Shown here: in pieces, positions 14,803 to 21,851 of the stretch
Position numbering within the stretch: position 1 is the first letter of the stretch
Layout: each line of letters opens with the position of its first letter
DNA from: Pseudomonadota bacterium
Lineage (GTDB): Bacteria > Myxococcota_A > UBA796 > SXON01
NCBI GenBank assembly: GCA_005776735.1
Contig: SXOM01000167.1
Coordinates: 1 to 32,064, forward strand
Reading direction: 5' to 3'
Length of the DNA: 32,064 nucleotides
Program-made: the position numbers and the translations under genes
Notes under the pieces: generated by a model
What the model was told of the DNA's origin: nothing
Databases searched by the model: none
The model's input: the letters and a program-made list of their open reading frames with translations, nothing else

Positions 14803-17421
14803 ATGCGCCCCTCCTTCCTGCTTCCCCTCGTGCTGCTCTTGGGGTGCCCGCCTGTCCCCGACTCCGACCCGGGGAAGGACACCGCGCCAAAGGGCCCGGC
14901 CGACGTGGACAACGACGGGTTCGACATCGAGTCGGATTGCGACGACGACGACGCGGCGGTGCACCCGGGGGCCGACGAGCTGTGCAACGAGATCGACGAC
15001 GACTGCGACGGCGTGGTCGACGATGCGCCGGTCGACGAGTCCACCTGGTACGCCGACAGCGACGGCGACGGGTTCGGGGACGCGTCCACGTTCCAGCGGT
15101 CGTGCAGCCAGCCCGCGGGGCTGGTGGCCGACGCCACCGACTGCAACGACGCCAGCGCCGACTACCACCCCGGCGCGCCCGAGACCGGCTGCACCGGTCC
15201 CGACTACAACTGCAACGGCACCTACGACGAGGGCGACGGCGACAGCGACGGGTACATGGCCTGCGACGACTGCGACGACACCCGGGCCGAGGTCAGCCCC
15301 GAGGGGGTCGAAGCGTGCGACGGCCTGGACAACGACTGCAACGGCACGATCGACGACGGCGCCGGCGGTTCGCAGACCTACTACCTCGACGCCGACGGCG
15401 ACCTGTACGGCGACCGGACCGAGCCGGTCGAAGCCTGTGCCCTCCCTCCCGGCTACAGCGAGACGGGCAACGACTGCGACGACGACGACGCCACCATCCA
15501 CCCCGGCGCCGACGAGACGTGCAACGGGATCGACGACGACTGCGACGACGATCGCGACGAGAACCCGATCGACCCCGACACCTTCTACGCCGACGGCGAC
15601 AACGACGGCTACGGGTCGAGCGCGGTCACCGCGGCCGCATGCGACGCGCCCGCCGGCTACGTCGCCGCCTCCGGCGACTGCAACGACCGCAACGCCAGCA
15701 TCAACCCTGCCGCGCTCGAGTATTGCGGGGGTACGGACTGGGATTGCGACGGCGCGGTCAACGAAGCGGACAGCGTCGACATCGCTTCGTACTACGAGGA
15801 CACCGACGGCGACGGGTACTACGGAACGTACGCGGGTGCGGCCTGTACCGCGCCTTCGGGCACGAGCTTCTCGAGCACCGACTGCGACGAGAGCGACGCC
15901 ACCATCAACCCCGCGGCCGATGACGTGTGCAACGACGTCGACGACGATTGCGACGGCGCCACCGACGACGGCAACCGGGTGCCCGAGGACTATGCGTCCA
16001 TCCAGTCGGCGGTGCTCGCGGCGTCGGCCGGCGAGCGGGTGTGTGTCGCGGGCGGCACCTACTACGAGGACGTCGACTTCTCCGGTCACAGCGTGATCCT
16101 CGAGGGCGAGGACGGTTCGGGGTCGACGACCATCAAGGGCACGGCCACGGGGTCGGTCATCACCATCGCTTCGGGCGAAGCGGCGCCCGAGCTGCGCGGC
16201 TTCACCATCACCAACGGCGACGCGGCGTACGGGGCGGGCCTGTACCTGTACGGGTCGCCCGCCGTGCTCGACGACCTCGTCATCACCGGCAACTCGTGCA
16301 CGGACACCTACTGCTACGGCGTGGGCGCGTATGTCTACTACGCCGACGTGCAGGCCACCGACGTGGAGATCTCCGACAACGCCGCGGTGCCGGCGGTCAC
16401 CAGCTCCACCACCTACTACTACACTTCGGGCGTCGGCCTGATGTACGCGGGTTCCTACGGTACGTGGGACGGCCTCACGGTGTCGGGGAACTACGCCTAC
16501 TACAGCGGCCTCTCCAGCAGCTCCCAGTACGGCTACGCCTACGGCGTCGGCATGTACCTGTCGAGCGACCACAGCACGATGGAGAACATCGTCGTGTCGG
16601 ACAACTACGCGTACCGGGGCTCCAGCACCTACGGCTACATCTACAGCTACGGTACCGGGGTCTACGCCAACTCGGGCGACTCGACGTTCGACGGCCTGGA
16701 GATCAGCGGCAACTACGCGTACCTGTACGGCACCTACGACTACATCACCGGGGCCGGCCTCTACTCCTACTACGACACGTGTGATTACAACCACCTCGAC
16801 ATCCGCGGCAACACGGCGGACGCCTACAGTATCAACGGCGTCGGGGCCTACATCGGGTACAACTCCACGCCGACCATCACCAACGCGGTGATCGCCGGCA
16901 ACAAGGGAACGTACTCGGTCAGCGGCTACAACTACATCCAGGGTGTCGGATTCGTCGCCGGCCAGAACGCGATCCCCGTGCTCACCAACGTCGACATCTA
17001 CGGCAACAAGGGCACGGCCGACTATGTGTACGGCGCCGGTATCTACCTCGACTACTACGGCGGGATCGACGCCACCAACATCGCGGTGTGCAGCAACACG
17101 GCGGCCTACAGCTCCTCGGGTGGCGGCGGCGCCGTGTACCTGTACTCGAGCAGCTACTCGTCGGGCTATTCGTTTGCCTACTCCAACTTCTACGGCAACA
17201 GCAGCAGCGAGTTCACCAACCTGTCCACGGTGGTCGGCTCGTCTGGCAACATCGCGGTCACCCCGGGCTACACCAGCGTGGTCTCGAGCGACCCGACGGC
17301 GTGGGACCTCACCCTCACGGCCAGCTCGTCGATGAAGAACGCGGGCGACGCGACGATCACCGACACCGACGGCACGCGCTCCGACATCGGCAGCCAGGGC
17401 GGCCCCGGCGGCGGCTGGTAG
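14803..17421 (+). CDS. Surface lipoprotein: MopE metal-binding repeats plus right-handed beta-helix
   Basis: The 872-residue protein starts MRPSFLLPLVLLLGCPP, with the lipid Cys at 15. Residues ~33-395 carry a run of MopE-type motifs of the form DCDDDDAAVHPGADELCNEIDDDCDG, with paired cysteines and dense Asp. Between them are YADSDGDGFGD-type connectors. From ~400 the protein becomes a parallel beta-helix typical of polymorphic outer-membrane or pectate-lyase-like folds: short repeats of the form 'GxGxYxxxxxPxxxxxxIxGN', for example GAGLYLYGSPAVLDDLVITG. This half is unusually rich in Tyr, Ser and Gly. The C-terminus ends with DIGSQGGPGGGW, the 'D.GA.GG'-like end common in such proteins. No catalytic motif is visible; adhesion or metal binding at the surface is likely. 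Confidence 0.88.
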   Translation: MRPSFLLPLVLLLGCPPVPDSDPGKDTAPKGPADVDNDGFDIESDCDDDDAAVHPGADELCNEIDDDCDGVVDDAPVDESTWYADSDGDGFGDASTFQRSCSQPAGLVADATDCNDASADYHPGAPETGCTGPDYNCNGTYDEGDGDSDGYMACDDCDDTRAEVSPEGVEACDGLDNDCNGTIDDGAGGSQTYYLDADGDLYGDRTEPVEACALPPGYSETGNDCDDDDATIHPGADETCNGIDDDCDDDRDENPIDPDTFYADGDNDGYGSSAVTAAACDAPAGYVAASGDCNDRNASINPAALEYCGGTDWDCDGAVNEADSVDIASYYEDTDGDGYYGTYAGAACTAPSGTSFSSTDCDESDATINPAADDVCNDVDDDCDGATDDGNRVPEDYASIQSAVLAASAGERVCVAGGTYYEDVDFSGHSVILEGEDGSGSTTIKGTATGSVITIASGEAAPELRGFTITNGDAAYGAGLYLYGSPAVLDDLVITGNSCTDTYCYGVGAYVYYADVQATDVEISDNAAVPAVTSSTTYYYTSGVGLMYAGSYGTWDGLTVSGNYAYYSGLSSSSQYGYAYGVGMYLSSDHSTMENIVVSDNYAYRGSSTYGYIYSYGTGVYANSGDSTFDGLEISGNYAYLYGTYDYITGAGLYSYYDTCDYNHLDIRGNTADAYSINGVGAYIGYNSTPTITNAVIAGNKGTYSVSGYNYIQGVGFVAGQNAIPVLTNVDIYGNKGTADYVYGAGIYLDYYGGIDATNIAVCSNTAAYSSSGGGGAVYLYSSSYSSGYSFAYSNFYGNSSSEFTNLSTVVGSSGNIAVTPGYTSVVSSDPTAWDLTLTASSSMKNAGDATITDTDGTRSDIGSQGGPGGGW

Positions 17422-17454
17422 GCGGGGGCCGACGCCATCGGGCGCGTTGGGGGC

Positions 17455-17477
17455 CGCCGCGCGACCGTCCCGAGGCG
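17455..17477 (-). repeat. Intergenic REP-like element, copy C (inverted)
   Basis: The reverse complement reads CGCCTCGGGACGGTCGCGCG plus GCG, the core of the element at 5-49, in opposite orientation. It lies 33 bases after the stop of the MopE/beta-helix gene. The flanks to about 17500 are also GC-rich and partly similar. Between 17422 and 17543 I see nothing else. Confidence 0.6.
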
Positions 17478-17543
17478 GGCAAAGGCGGCCCGGCGGCCCG
17501 GCGTCGGGGCGACGGGCGCCTCACGTCGGGCGCTTGCCCTCGG

Positions 17544-17843
17544 TCAGTCGCACTCGCGGGAGTCGCCGGCGAAGCTGGCCCAGTGCCAGGTCAGGTCCTT
17601 GTCCTGGACGCAGACGCAGGCGGGGGCGCCGCCGCCGCGGTGGTCGATGTCCATGTACATCCAGCCCGCGCGGGCCGGATCGCAGTAGTCGGGCGGGTGC
17701 TCGGCCATGGGCAACGCGAGGGCGACGCCCGACGGGGGGGCCTTGCGGGCCTTGAGCAGCTCCTTCGGCGTGAGGGCGAAGGCGGTGCCCGCGCCGAGCA
17801 CGAGGGCGGCCAGGCCGGCGGTGATCCAGGGCTTGAACGTCAT
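17544..17843 (-). CDS. Small exported cysteine-containing protein
   Basis: A 99-residue protein with a clean Sec signal peptide: MTFKPWITAGLAALVLGAGTAFA, predicted cut before LTPKELL. The mature ~76 residues contain four cysteines (C54, C76, C78, C98), which could form two disulphides, and aromatic-rich ends (WMYMDIDHRG, LTWHWASF). I do not recognise a family. The ATG at 17843 is supported by the signal peptide. It appears monocistronic; the 163-base gap to the tRNA contains only GC-rich DNA with a G6C6 inverted repeat near 17909-17921. Confidence 0.7.
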   Translation of the reverse strand: MTFKPWITAGLAALVLGAGTAFALTPKELLKARKAPPSGVALALPMAEHPPDYCDPARAGWMYMDIDHRGGGAPACVCVQDKDLTWHWASFAGDSRECD

Positions 17844-18006
17844 GGTCTCTCCAGAGGTGCGCGCGGCTAACCCGGTTGGCGGGCCGCGCCTTCCCGCGAC
17901 GCGAGGAGGGGGGCCCCCCGCGGCGGTGGCTGGCGTGGTGGGTGGGCGGCGACGGCGGCGAGGGCGGCGGGCGACAGTGGGCGCGGTGGGTTACGCGCGC
18001 GACCGC

Positions 18007-18081
18007 TGGGGCGTCGACAAGCGGTAAGTCAAGGGACTTTGACTCCCTCATCCGAAGGTTCGAATCCTTCCGCCCCAACCA
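18007..18081 (+). tRNA. tRNA-Gln (anticodon UUG)
   Basis: A complete cloverleaf can be drawn. The acceptor stem TGGGGCG pairs with CGCCCCA (18071-18077), the D stem is GAC/GTC, and the anticodon stem AGGGA/TCCCT encloses the loop CTTTGAC with anticodon TTG. The T stem GAAGG/CCTTC encloses TTCGAAT, the discriminator is A at 18078, and CCA is encoded at 18079-18081. UUG reads CAA and CAG glutamine codons. The next base after CCA is the first base of the stop triplet of a toxin gene on the other strand, so the tRNA end marks the edge of an accessory region. Confidence 0.96.
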
Positions 18082-18579
18082 CTAGGTAGAACGCCGGGTA
18101 TTTCGATGTGACGGAAGGTGCTCCCAGCGAATCACGGCGTTGATAGAGGAGTTCCTGCGTTCGGGTTCGGCGGCGAGCAACTCGGTGGCGAGGGCGTCGG
18201 GGTGTTCCGCTCGGAGCCCGATTGTGGTGAGGGCCTCGTCGGGGAAGTCCGACAGGTTGTAGGTGACGATCCTTGGGGCCTGGGCCGCAATCGCGGTGCC
18301 GACGACATGCGCATCGTCGGGGTCGGGGAGCGCGATGTCCACGGGCGTTGGCGGGACGGCGCCGCGCGGAAACGCCCGGGTCATGGCCCCCCGCAGCCGG
18401 TGCCGCTGGTCCTCCGTGATGTCGGGCCGAGTCCTCGCGAGCGCCGCGAAGCACTCGTCCAAGATGCGGCCGGACCACACCGGCTCGATGAGGCCGGCCG
18501 ACCCGAGCCGAAGGAGGAGGTCGCGGACCGCCGCGTCGTAGAGAACGCAGGCGTCGATGACGATTCGGGAGGACGCCAC
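18082..18579 (-). CDS. PIN-domain toxin (VapC-like RNase)
   Basis: The 165-residue protein has the acidic residues of PIN nucleases: D9 in VIDACVLYD, E42 in LDECF, D86-D89 in PDPDDAHVVGTAI and D111 in TYNLSDFP. The long form resembles the PIN_3 group of VapC-like ribonucleases. It is the second gene of a minus-strand operon, six bases after an HTH antitoxin. GTG start at 18579. Its stop codon abuts the encoded CCA end of tRNA-Gln, so the terminator of that tRNA must lie inside this gene. The target RNA is unknown. Confidence 0.85.
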   Translation of the reverse strand: MASSRIVIDACVLYDAAVRDLLLRLGSAGLIEPVWSGRILDECFAALARTRPDITEDQRHRLRGAMTRAFPRGAVPPTPVDIALPDPDDAHVVGTAIAAQAPRIVTYNLSDFPDEALTTIGLRAEHPDALATELLAAEPERRNSSINAVIRWEHLPSHRNTRRST

Positions 18580-18585
18580 GCCGTG

Positions 18586-19029
18586 TCAGTCGTAGAGGCC
18601 GAGTTCGTCCGACAGCCCGGTCAACTCGTCCAGCGCGGCACGGCGAGCCTCGTCGTCGCGCCTCTTGAAGGCGAGTACGTCGGCGAGGCGAATCCGTCGA
18701 TGGGTGCCGACTCGCCGGTGCGGGAGCTCGCCCGCGTCGAGCATTGCGACGAGGTGGGGACGGGAGACGTGCAGGAGTGCGGCTGCTTCGTTGGTCGTGA
18801 GCTCCTCGTCGTCGGCGACCACACGCACCGCGTGCCCGTTGCCGATGGTCTCAAGGACGTCTCCAAACACTTCGACGGCGGCGGCAGGCACCACGATCTC
18901 GATCACGCGTCCGGCGCGATCCTGGACGCGAAGAACGGCGTCGGCGGGACTCGACACGTCCGCCAAGGCTTCGCCGGCCTGGCGGGCGGTTCGCACCGTG
19001 TCGCGGTCCGGGGTGGTGTGGATGGACAT
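18586..19029 (-). CDS. Excisionase-type HTH antitoxin
   Basis: The 147-residue protein ends in a MerR/excisionase-like helix-turn-helix (~78-124: LTTNEAAALLHVSRPHLVAM, then RRVGTHRRIRLADVLAFKRR), the DNA-binding part that usually represses the operon. The N-terminal half, with VIEIVVPAAAVEVF, is typical of this antitoxin group. It directly precedes the PIN toxin gene in antitoxin-first order. The ATG at 19029 sits six bases after a good -10 element, and an 8-base palindrome lies in the promoter spacer, a natural autorepression site. Confidence 0.82.
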   Translation of the reverse strand: MSIHTTPDRDTVRTARQAGEALADVSSPADAVLRVQDRAGRVIEIVVPAAAVEVFGDVLETIGNGHAVRVVADDEELTTNEAAALLHVSRPHLVAMLDAGELPHRRVGTHRRIRLADVLAFKRRDDEARRAALDELTGLSDELGLYD

Positions 19030-19032
19030 GGA

Positions 19033-19341
19033 TCAAGGATAGCCACCGTACGGCCTAAGTGCAATATGTGAAACGCTGTCGCGCTCACGGATTCGGGCAC
19101 GCCGACGGCGGCGGGGGGCGAAGGACTCGAGCCACGGTGACCGGCCGAGGTCGAACATGGCAGCGGGGCGATGGGTGGCGAGGAGCGGGCCGAGGGTGGC
19201 GTAGTCGATCACCTCCTCGGGCGTGATCATGGCGACCTGGGCGCGGGCGAACCGCACCCGGCGGACGGGGGTGGTGCTCCCCCAGTCGGGGTTGTGGTAG
19301 TCGGTCCCCCGGAGGCTGGTGCCGCTCGAGTCCCAATGCAA
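19033..19341 (-). CDS. Hypothetical protein or gene remnant
   Basis: An open frame of 102 codons from a TTG, in the same frame as the crystallin-J1-like gene upstream and separated from its TGA (19399-19401) by 57 bases without a stop. Reading back from the TTG, the open sequence continues HVESFWHEGRGPELLRLHWD, which looks like protein, as does ARAQVAMITPEEVIDYATLG further on. The last ~30 codons overlap the promoter of the HTH antitoxin and look non-coding. It may be a gene that lost its 5' end, or the natural tail of a fused protein. I recognise no family. Confidence 0.35.
   Translation of the reverse strand: MHWDSSGTSLRGTDYHNPDWGSTTPVRRVRFARAQVAMITPEEVIDYATLGPLLATHRPAAMFDLGRSPWLESFAPRRRRRARIRERDSVSHIALRPYGGYP
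19036..19064 (-). promoter_or_regulatory. Sigma-70-like promoter of the HTH/PIN operon with palindromic spacer
   Basis: On the minus strand TTGCAC (complement of 19059-19064) and TATCCT (complement of 19036-19041) are separated by exactly 17 bases. The -10 ends six bases before the antitoxin ATG, so the message is probably leaderless. The spacer holds the perfect palindrome CCGTACGG (19046-19053), a likely operator for the antitoxin. Confidence 0.65.
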
Positions 19342-19398
19342 CCGGAGTAACTCCGGCCCGCGGCCCTCGTGCCAGAACGATTCGACGTGTATTGGGGA

Positions 19399-19752
19399 TC
19401 AAGGTGCCGCCGTGAACGAAGCCACCACCTCGATCTCACCGACGAGCGCGTCGTTGAACGCTTCCAGCTCCTCCGCCGGGATCCAGTACTCCTCGTGCTC
19501 GCGCGCGCCGACGACGTGCCGCTCGTACCGGTCCAGGAACGCCTTCCGCACCGCGAAGCGCGTCACGAACCCGACGCCGCTCTCCTTGACGTTCCAGCGC
19601 TCGGCGATCTCCCGCGCGTAGGCCTCGTTCGTCACCGGGTAGAAGATCGGCTGATCAGGCAGACGGCGCGGCCAGCGCAGCCAGCCCGAAGCCGCTACGA
19701 GCGCGAGCTCCTTCGGGCCGGTGGGGCGAAACAAGGTGACGACGTCTTCCAC
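19399..19752 (-). CDS. 'ADP-ribosylation/crystallin J1' family small protein, complete copy
   Basis: The 117-residue protein has the family pattern: VTLFRPTGPKELALVAASGW, then PRRLPDQPIFYPVTNEAYA, WNVKESGVGFVTRFAVRKAFL, and EEYWIPAEELEAFNDALVGE. The family name is historical and no enzyme activity is established. It is often found in accessory regions. The start was set at GTG 19752. The same codon is GTG in the second copy (20904) and ATG in the third (21770), which supports MEDVV as the N-terminus; an ATG at 19773 is also possible. It diverges from the UPF0175 antitoxin gene. Confidence 0.75.
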   Translation of the reverse strand: MEDVVTLFRPTGPKELALVAASGWLRWPRRLPDQPIFYPVTNEAYAREIAERWNVKESGVGFVTRFAVRKAFLDRYERHVVGAREHEEYWIPAEELEAFNDALVGEIEVVASFTAAP

Positions 19753-19809
19753 CCCGCCCTCGTACTCCCGCATCCACGGGCCGGCATCGTCGCCGGGCGC
19801 CTTCGGCGC

Positions 19810-19815
19810 TATGAT
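19810..19815 (+). promoter_or_regulatory. -10 element for the UPF0175/DUF3368 operon
   Basis: TATGAT ends six bases before the ATG at 19822, so this operon is also likely leaderless. No clear -35 is seen 16-18 bases upstream. Confidence 0.45.
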
Positions 19816-19821
19816 TGCTGC

Positions 19822-20094
19822 ATGTCCGCACCTGCCCGCACCGTCGATGTCGCCACCGCGCTGCCTTGGGGTCGCGCGGGAGAGCCCGACGTCCGCGCGC
19901 TGGCTCGCGAGCTGCGCCTGCTCTGGATCATCGAGGAGGTTCGCCAGCACCGCCTCGGGGTCGGCAAGGGCGCCGAGCTGGCGGACGTGCCCCGCGCGGC
20001 GTTCATGCGTGTCCTCGGGGAACATGGCGTGCCGGTGATCGACTACTCGGCCGACGATCTCGAGCGTGAACTCGGCACCTTCGGTCCCGGGTGA
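19822..20094 (+). CDS. UPF0175-family antitoxin
   Basis: A 90-residue protein whose C-terminal half matches UPF0175 antitoxins: GKGAELADVPRAAFMRVLGE, then HGVPVIDYSADDLEREL. This family pairs with DUF3368 PIN toxins, as here. Its TGA overlaps the GTG of the toxin by four bases (GTGA at 20091-20094), indicating translational coupling. The N-terminal ~25 residues are not conserved. ATG 19822 is the only good start after the stop-free upstream shadow. Confidence 0.83.
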   Translation: MSAPARTVDVATALPWGRAGEPDVRALARELRLLWIIEEVRQHRLGVGKGAELADVPRAAFMRVLGEHGVPVIDYSADDLERELGTFGPG

Positions 20095-20576
20095 TCGTCG
20101 TTCCGGACGCTGGCCCGCTGATCTACTTGGCGGGGGCGGGCCAGATCGAGTTGTTGCGGACCCTCTACACGGAAGTGGTCGTGCCACGGGTCGTCTACGA
20201 TGAGGTCACCGTCGGCGGCGCGGGGCTGACAGGCAGCGCGGAGGTTGCGGCGGCCGCGTGGATCCGGGTCGTCGACCAGGCTCCTGACGCCACGCTCCTC
20301 GGTCGCCTGGACGCAGGTGAGGCGGCGGCGATTCCACTGGCGGCGGCGTTGGGTGCGATCCTCCTTGTCGACGACGGGGAGGCGCGCGCTGTAGCCGGGG
20401 AGCGCGGCATCCCTGTCATCGGGAGCCTGGGCGTGCTGCTCGGTGCGAAGCAGCGGGGGCACGTCGCAGCGGTCCGTCCGGTTCTGGACCGGATGATGGA
20501 GCTGGGGATGTTCGTGTCATCGGCGCTCCGGGCGCGTGTGCTCGTGCTGGCGGGTGAGGGCGACGGCGGAAGTTAG
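20091..20576 (+). CDS. DUF3368 PIN-domain toxin
   Basis: The 161-residue product begins MIVVPDAGPLIYLAGAG, with the first PIN aspartate at residue 6. It continues with VPRVVYDEV, LDAGEAAAIPLAAALGAILLVDDGEARAVA and GIPVIGSLGVLLGAKQRG, the diagnostic blocks of DUF3368. PIN toxins of this group are predicted RNases. It is cotranscribed with the UPF0175 antitoxin. The next 434 bases contain no intact gene, only a remnant and a second crystallin-J1 fragment. Confidence 0.87.
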   Translation: MIVVPDAGPLIYLAGAGQIELLRTLYTEVVVPRVVYDEVTVGGAGLTGSAEVAAAAWIRVVDQAPDATLLGRLDAGEAAAIPLAAALGAILLVDDGEARAVAGERGIPVIGSLGVLLGAKQRGHVAAVRPVLDRMMELGMFVSSALRARVLVLAGEGDGGS

Positions 20577-20634
20577 AACTCCGCGAGTGGCTTCGGGGAC
20601 GCATCGAGGTCCGCGCGCGAGGCCGCTTACGGCG

Positions 20635-20724
20635 CTACTTCGCCGCCATCAAATACTCGAACTCCTCGATGGCGCTCTCCCCTGGATCGACCCAGAAAGT
20701 TCTATAATCATCCAATATGCCCAC
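20635..20724 (-). pseudogene. Small remnant frame following the second crystallin-J1 fragment
   Basis: Thirty codons reading MGILDDYRTFWVDPGESAIE and ending EFEYLMAAK, in the same frame as the fragment at 20725-20904 and directly after its TGA. The residues look like a real protein C-terminus, and the DNA around 20690-20720 is much more AT-rich than its surroundings (TTCTATAATCATCCAATATG). It may be the end of a gene whose front was replaced by recombination. The rest of 20577-20634 shows nothing. Confidence 0.35.
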
Positions 20725-20904
20725 TCAGCCAGGCCGCCACGGGCCGCCCGACGAGCCCGCGAGCCGTGCGTAGGCCTCGTTCGTCACCGGGTAGAAGCTC
20801 GGCTGCTCGGGCCGCCGAGGGGGCCAGCGCTTCCAGCGCGAAGCCGCCACGAGCGCGAGTTCCTTCGGGCCGGTCGGGCGGTAGAGGATGACGACGTCTT
20901 CCAC
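20725..20904 (-). pseudogene. Truncated copy 2 of the crystallin-J1 family gene
   Basis: Fifty-nine residues from GTG 20904: MEDVVILYRPTGPKELALVA, then PEQPSFYPVTNEAYAR, closely matching residues 1 to ~52 of the complete copy at 19399-19752. Similarity stops near 20769, after which the frame runs into unrelated sequence and a TGA. It lacks the WNVKESGVGFVTRF and WIPAEELE halves and is presumably non-functional. Its upstream region is shared with copy 3. Confidence 0.8.
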
Positions 20905-20961
20905 GGCTGCCCTGTACTCCCGCTCGCCGCCTCCGGCATCGTCGCCGCGCGCGCCTCGTTC

Positions 20962-20995
20962 TTCACGACGGCGACCGCGCGGTTATAACGTCGTT
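20962..20995 (+). promoter_or_regulatory. Promoter/operator of the AbrB-like/Doc operon
   Basis: TATAAC at 20984-20989, with TTCACG 16 bases upstream, resembles a sigma-70 promoter. The -10 overlaps the inverted repeat AACG-T-CGTT (20987-20995), a possible antitoxin operator. The ATG follows at 21011, with GAGG at 21001-21004. A diverged copy of this whole region occurs at 21840-21899. Confidence 0.45.
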
Positions 20996-21010
20996 CATAC
21001 GAGGTGCCCC

Positions 21011-21232
21011 ATGGTCAAGACGCTCTCCCCGATCGGCAACAGCCTGGGACTCATCATCGACAAGGCGATCCTTGATCTTCTCGGGATCTCCCGCGACACC
21101 CCCCTGGACATCAAGACGGACGGGGAGGCGTTGATCATCCGACCGGTGCGGACCGAGGCCACCACCGTCGCCGACTCGACGCGCCGGATGATGGACGTGC
21201 ACGCGGAGACGCTGCGGAAGCTCGCGAAGTGA
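21011..21232 (+). CDS. AbrB/MazE-type antitoxin
   Basis: A 73-residue protein with the swapped-hairpin DNA-binding signature MVKTLSPIGNSLGLIIDKAI, then LDIKTDGEALIIRPV. The C-terminal helix (TRRMMDVHAETLRKLAK) should bind the toxin. The stop TGA overlaps the GTG of the doc-like gene by four bases. The first codons (MVKTLS) are duplicated as MVTTLS at 21877, in the remnant at the island's right end. Confidence 0.85.
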   Translation: MVKTLSPIGNSLGLIIDKAILDLLGISRDTPLDIKTDGEALIIRPVRTEATTVADSTRRMMDVHAETLRKLAK

Positions 21233-21633
21233 GGTTCCTGTCGGCCGCGGAGGTGCTGGAGATCCACGCGGCCCAGCTCGCACGCTTCGGAGGAGGGAGC
21301 GGCGTGCGTTCGCCGGAGCTGCTCGAGTCCGCGGTGGCGCAGGCGGAGGCGACGTTCGCAGGCGAGTACCTTCACGTGGACGTGTTCGAGATGGCGGCGG
21401 CGTACCTCTACCACATCGTCCAGAACCACCCCTTCGTGGACGGGAACAAGCGCGCGGGGCTGCTGAGCGCTCTCGTGTTCCTCGATCTGAATGGCAGGAC
21501 GGTCGGGGTCTCGGACGAGCGGCTGTACGCGATGACGATGGCGGTCGCGAGTGGGGAGGCCGGGAAGGAACAGGTCGCCGCGCTCTTGCGGGAGCTGGCC
21601 GAAGGCGCGTCGCTACCAGGGGATGTTCGTTAG
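21229..21633 (+). CDS. Doc-type (death-on-curing, Fic-fold) toxin
   Basis: The 134-residue protein has the Doc form of the Fic motif, HPFVDGNKRAGL (H67, D71, K74, R75), and the N-terminal FLSAAEVLEIHAAQLARFGG typical of Doc. Doc of phage P1 phosphorylates EF-Tu; the same activity is likely but unproven here. Active-site residues look intact. It is coupled to the AbrB-like antitoxin by a GTGA overlap. Beyond its stop, 21634-21851 holds crystallin-J1 copy 3 and a promoter copy. Confidence 0.9.
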   Translation: MRFLSAAEVLEIHAAQLARFGGGSGVRSPELLESAVAQAEATFAGEYLHVDVFEMAAAYLYHIVQNHPFVDGNKRAGLLSALVFLDLNGRTVGVSDERLYAMTMAVASGEAGKEQVAALLRELAEGASLPGDVR

Positions 21634-21692
21634 AACCCACCACGTCTCTCGCGGGCCCTTTCCAGGTCCCTCGACGTACGCGTTCAGCGGTC

Positions 21693-21770
21693 CTACTTCC
21701 AGCCGGACGCCGCCACCAAGGCGAGCTCCTTGGGGCCGGTCGGGCGGTAGAGGACGACGACGTCTTCCAT
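21693..21770 (-). pseudogene. Truncated copy 3 of the crystallin-J1 family gene
   Basis: Twenty-five residues from ATG 21770, MEDVVVLYRPTGPKELALVA followed by ASGWK and a stop, matching the N-terminus of the complete copy. The DNA from about 21745 to 21810 matches 20880-20945 with only a few differences, so copies 2 and 3 share both gene start and upstream region. A one-base shift after the break opens a frame (VGPLNAYVEGPGKG...) that may be chance. Confidence 0.7.
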
Positions 21771-21851
21771 GTCTGCCCTGTACTCCCGCTCGCCGCCTCC
21801 GGCATTGTTGCCGCGTGGGACTCCTCCTTCACCATCGCGGCCGTGTGGTCA

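Noticed and set aside
14293-16794. An 833-codon minus-strand frame
   Set aside because: Same cause: antisense of the MopE/beta-helix gene and an out-of-frame read of the lipoprotein at 13752.
17521-18078. Minus-strand frame across the tRNA
   Set aside because: It covers the antisense of tRNA-Gln and the small exported protein in another frame; the tRNA cloverleaf is complete.
18118-19071. A 317-codon plus-strand frame
   Set aside because: Antisense shadow of the PIN and HTH genes, both of which have clear motifs on the minus strand.
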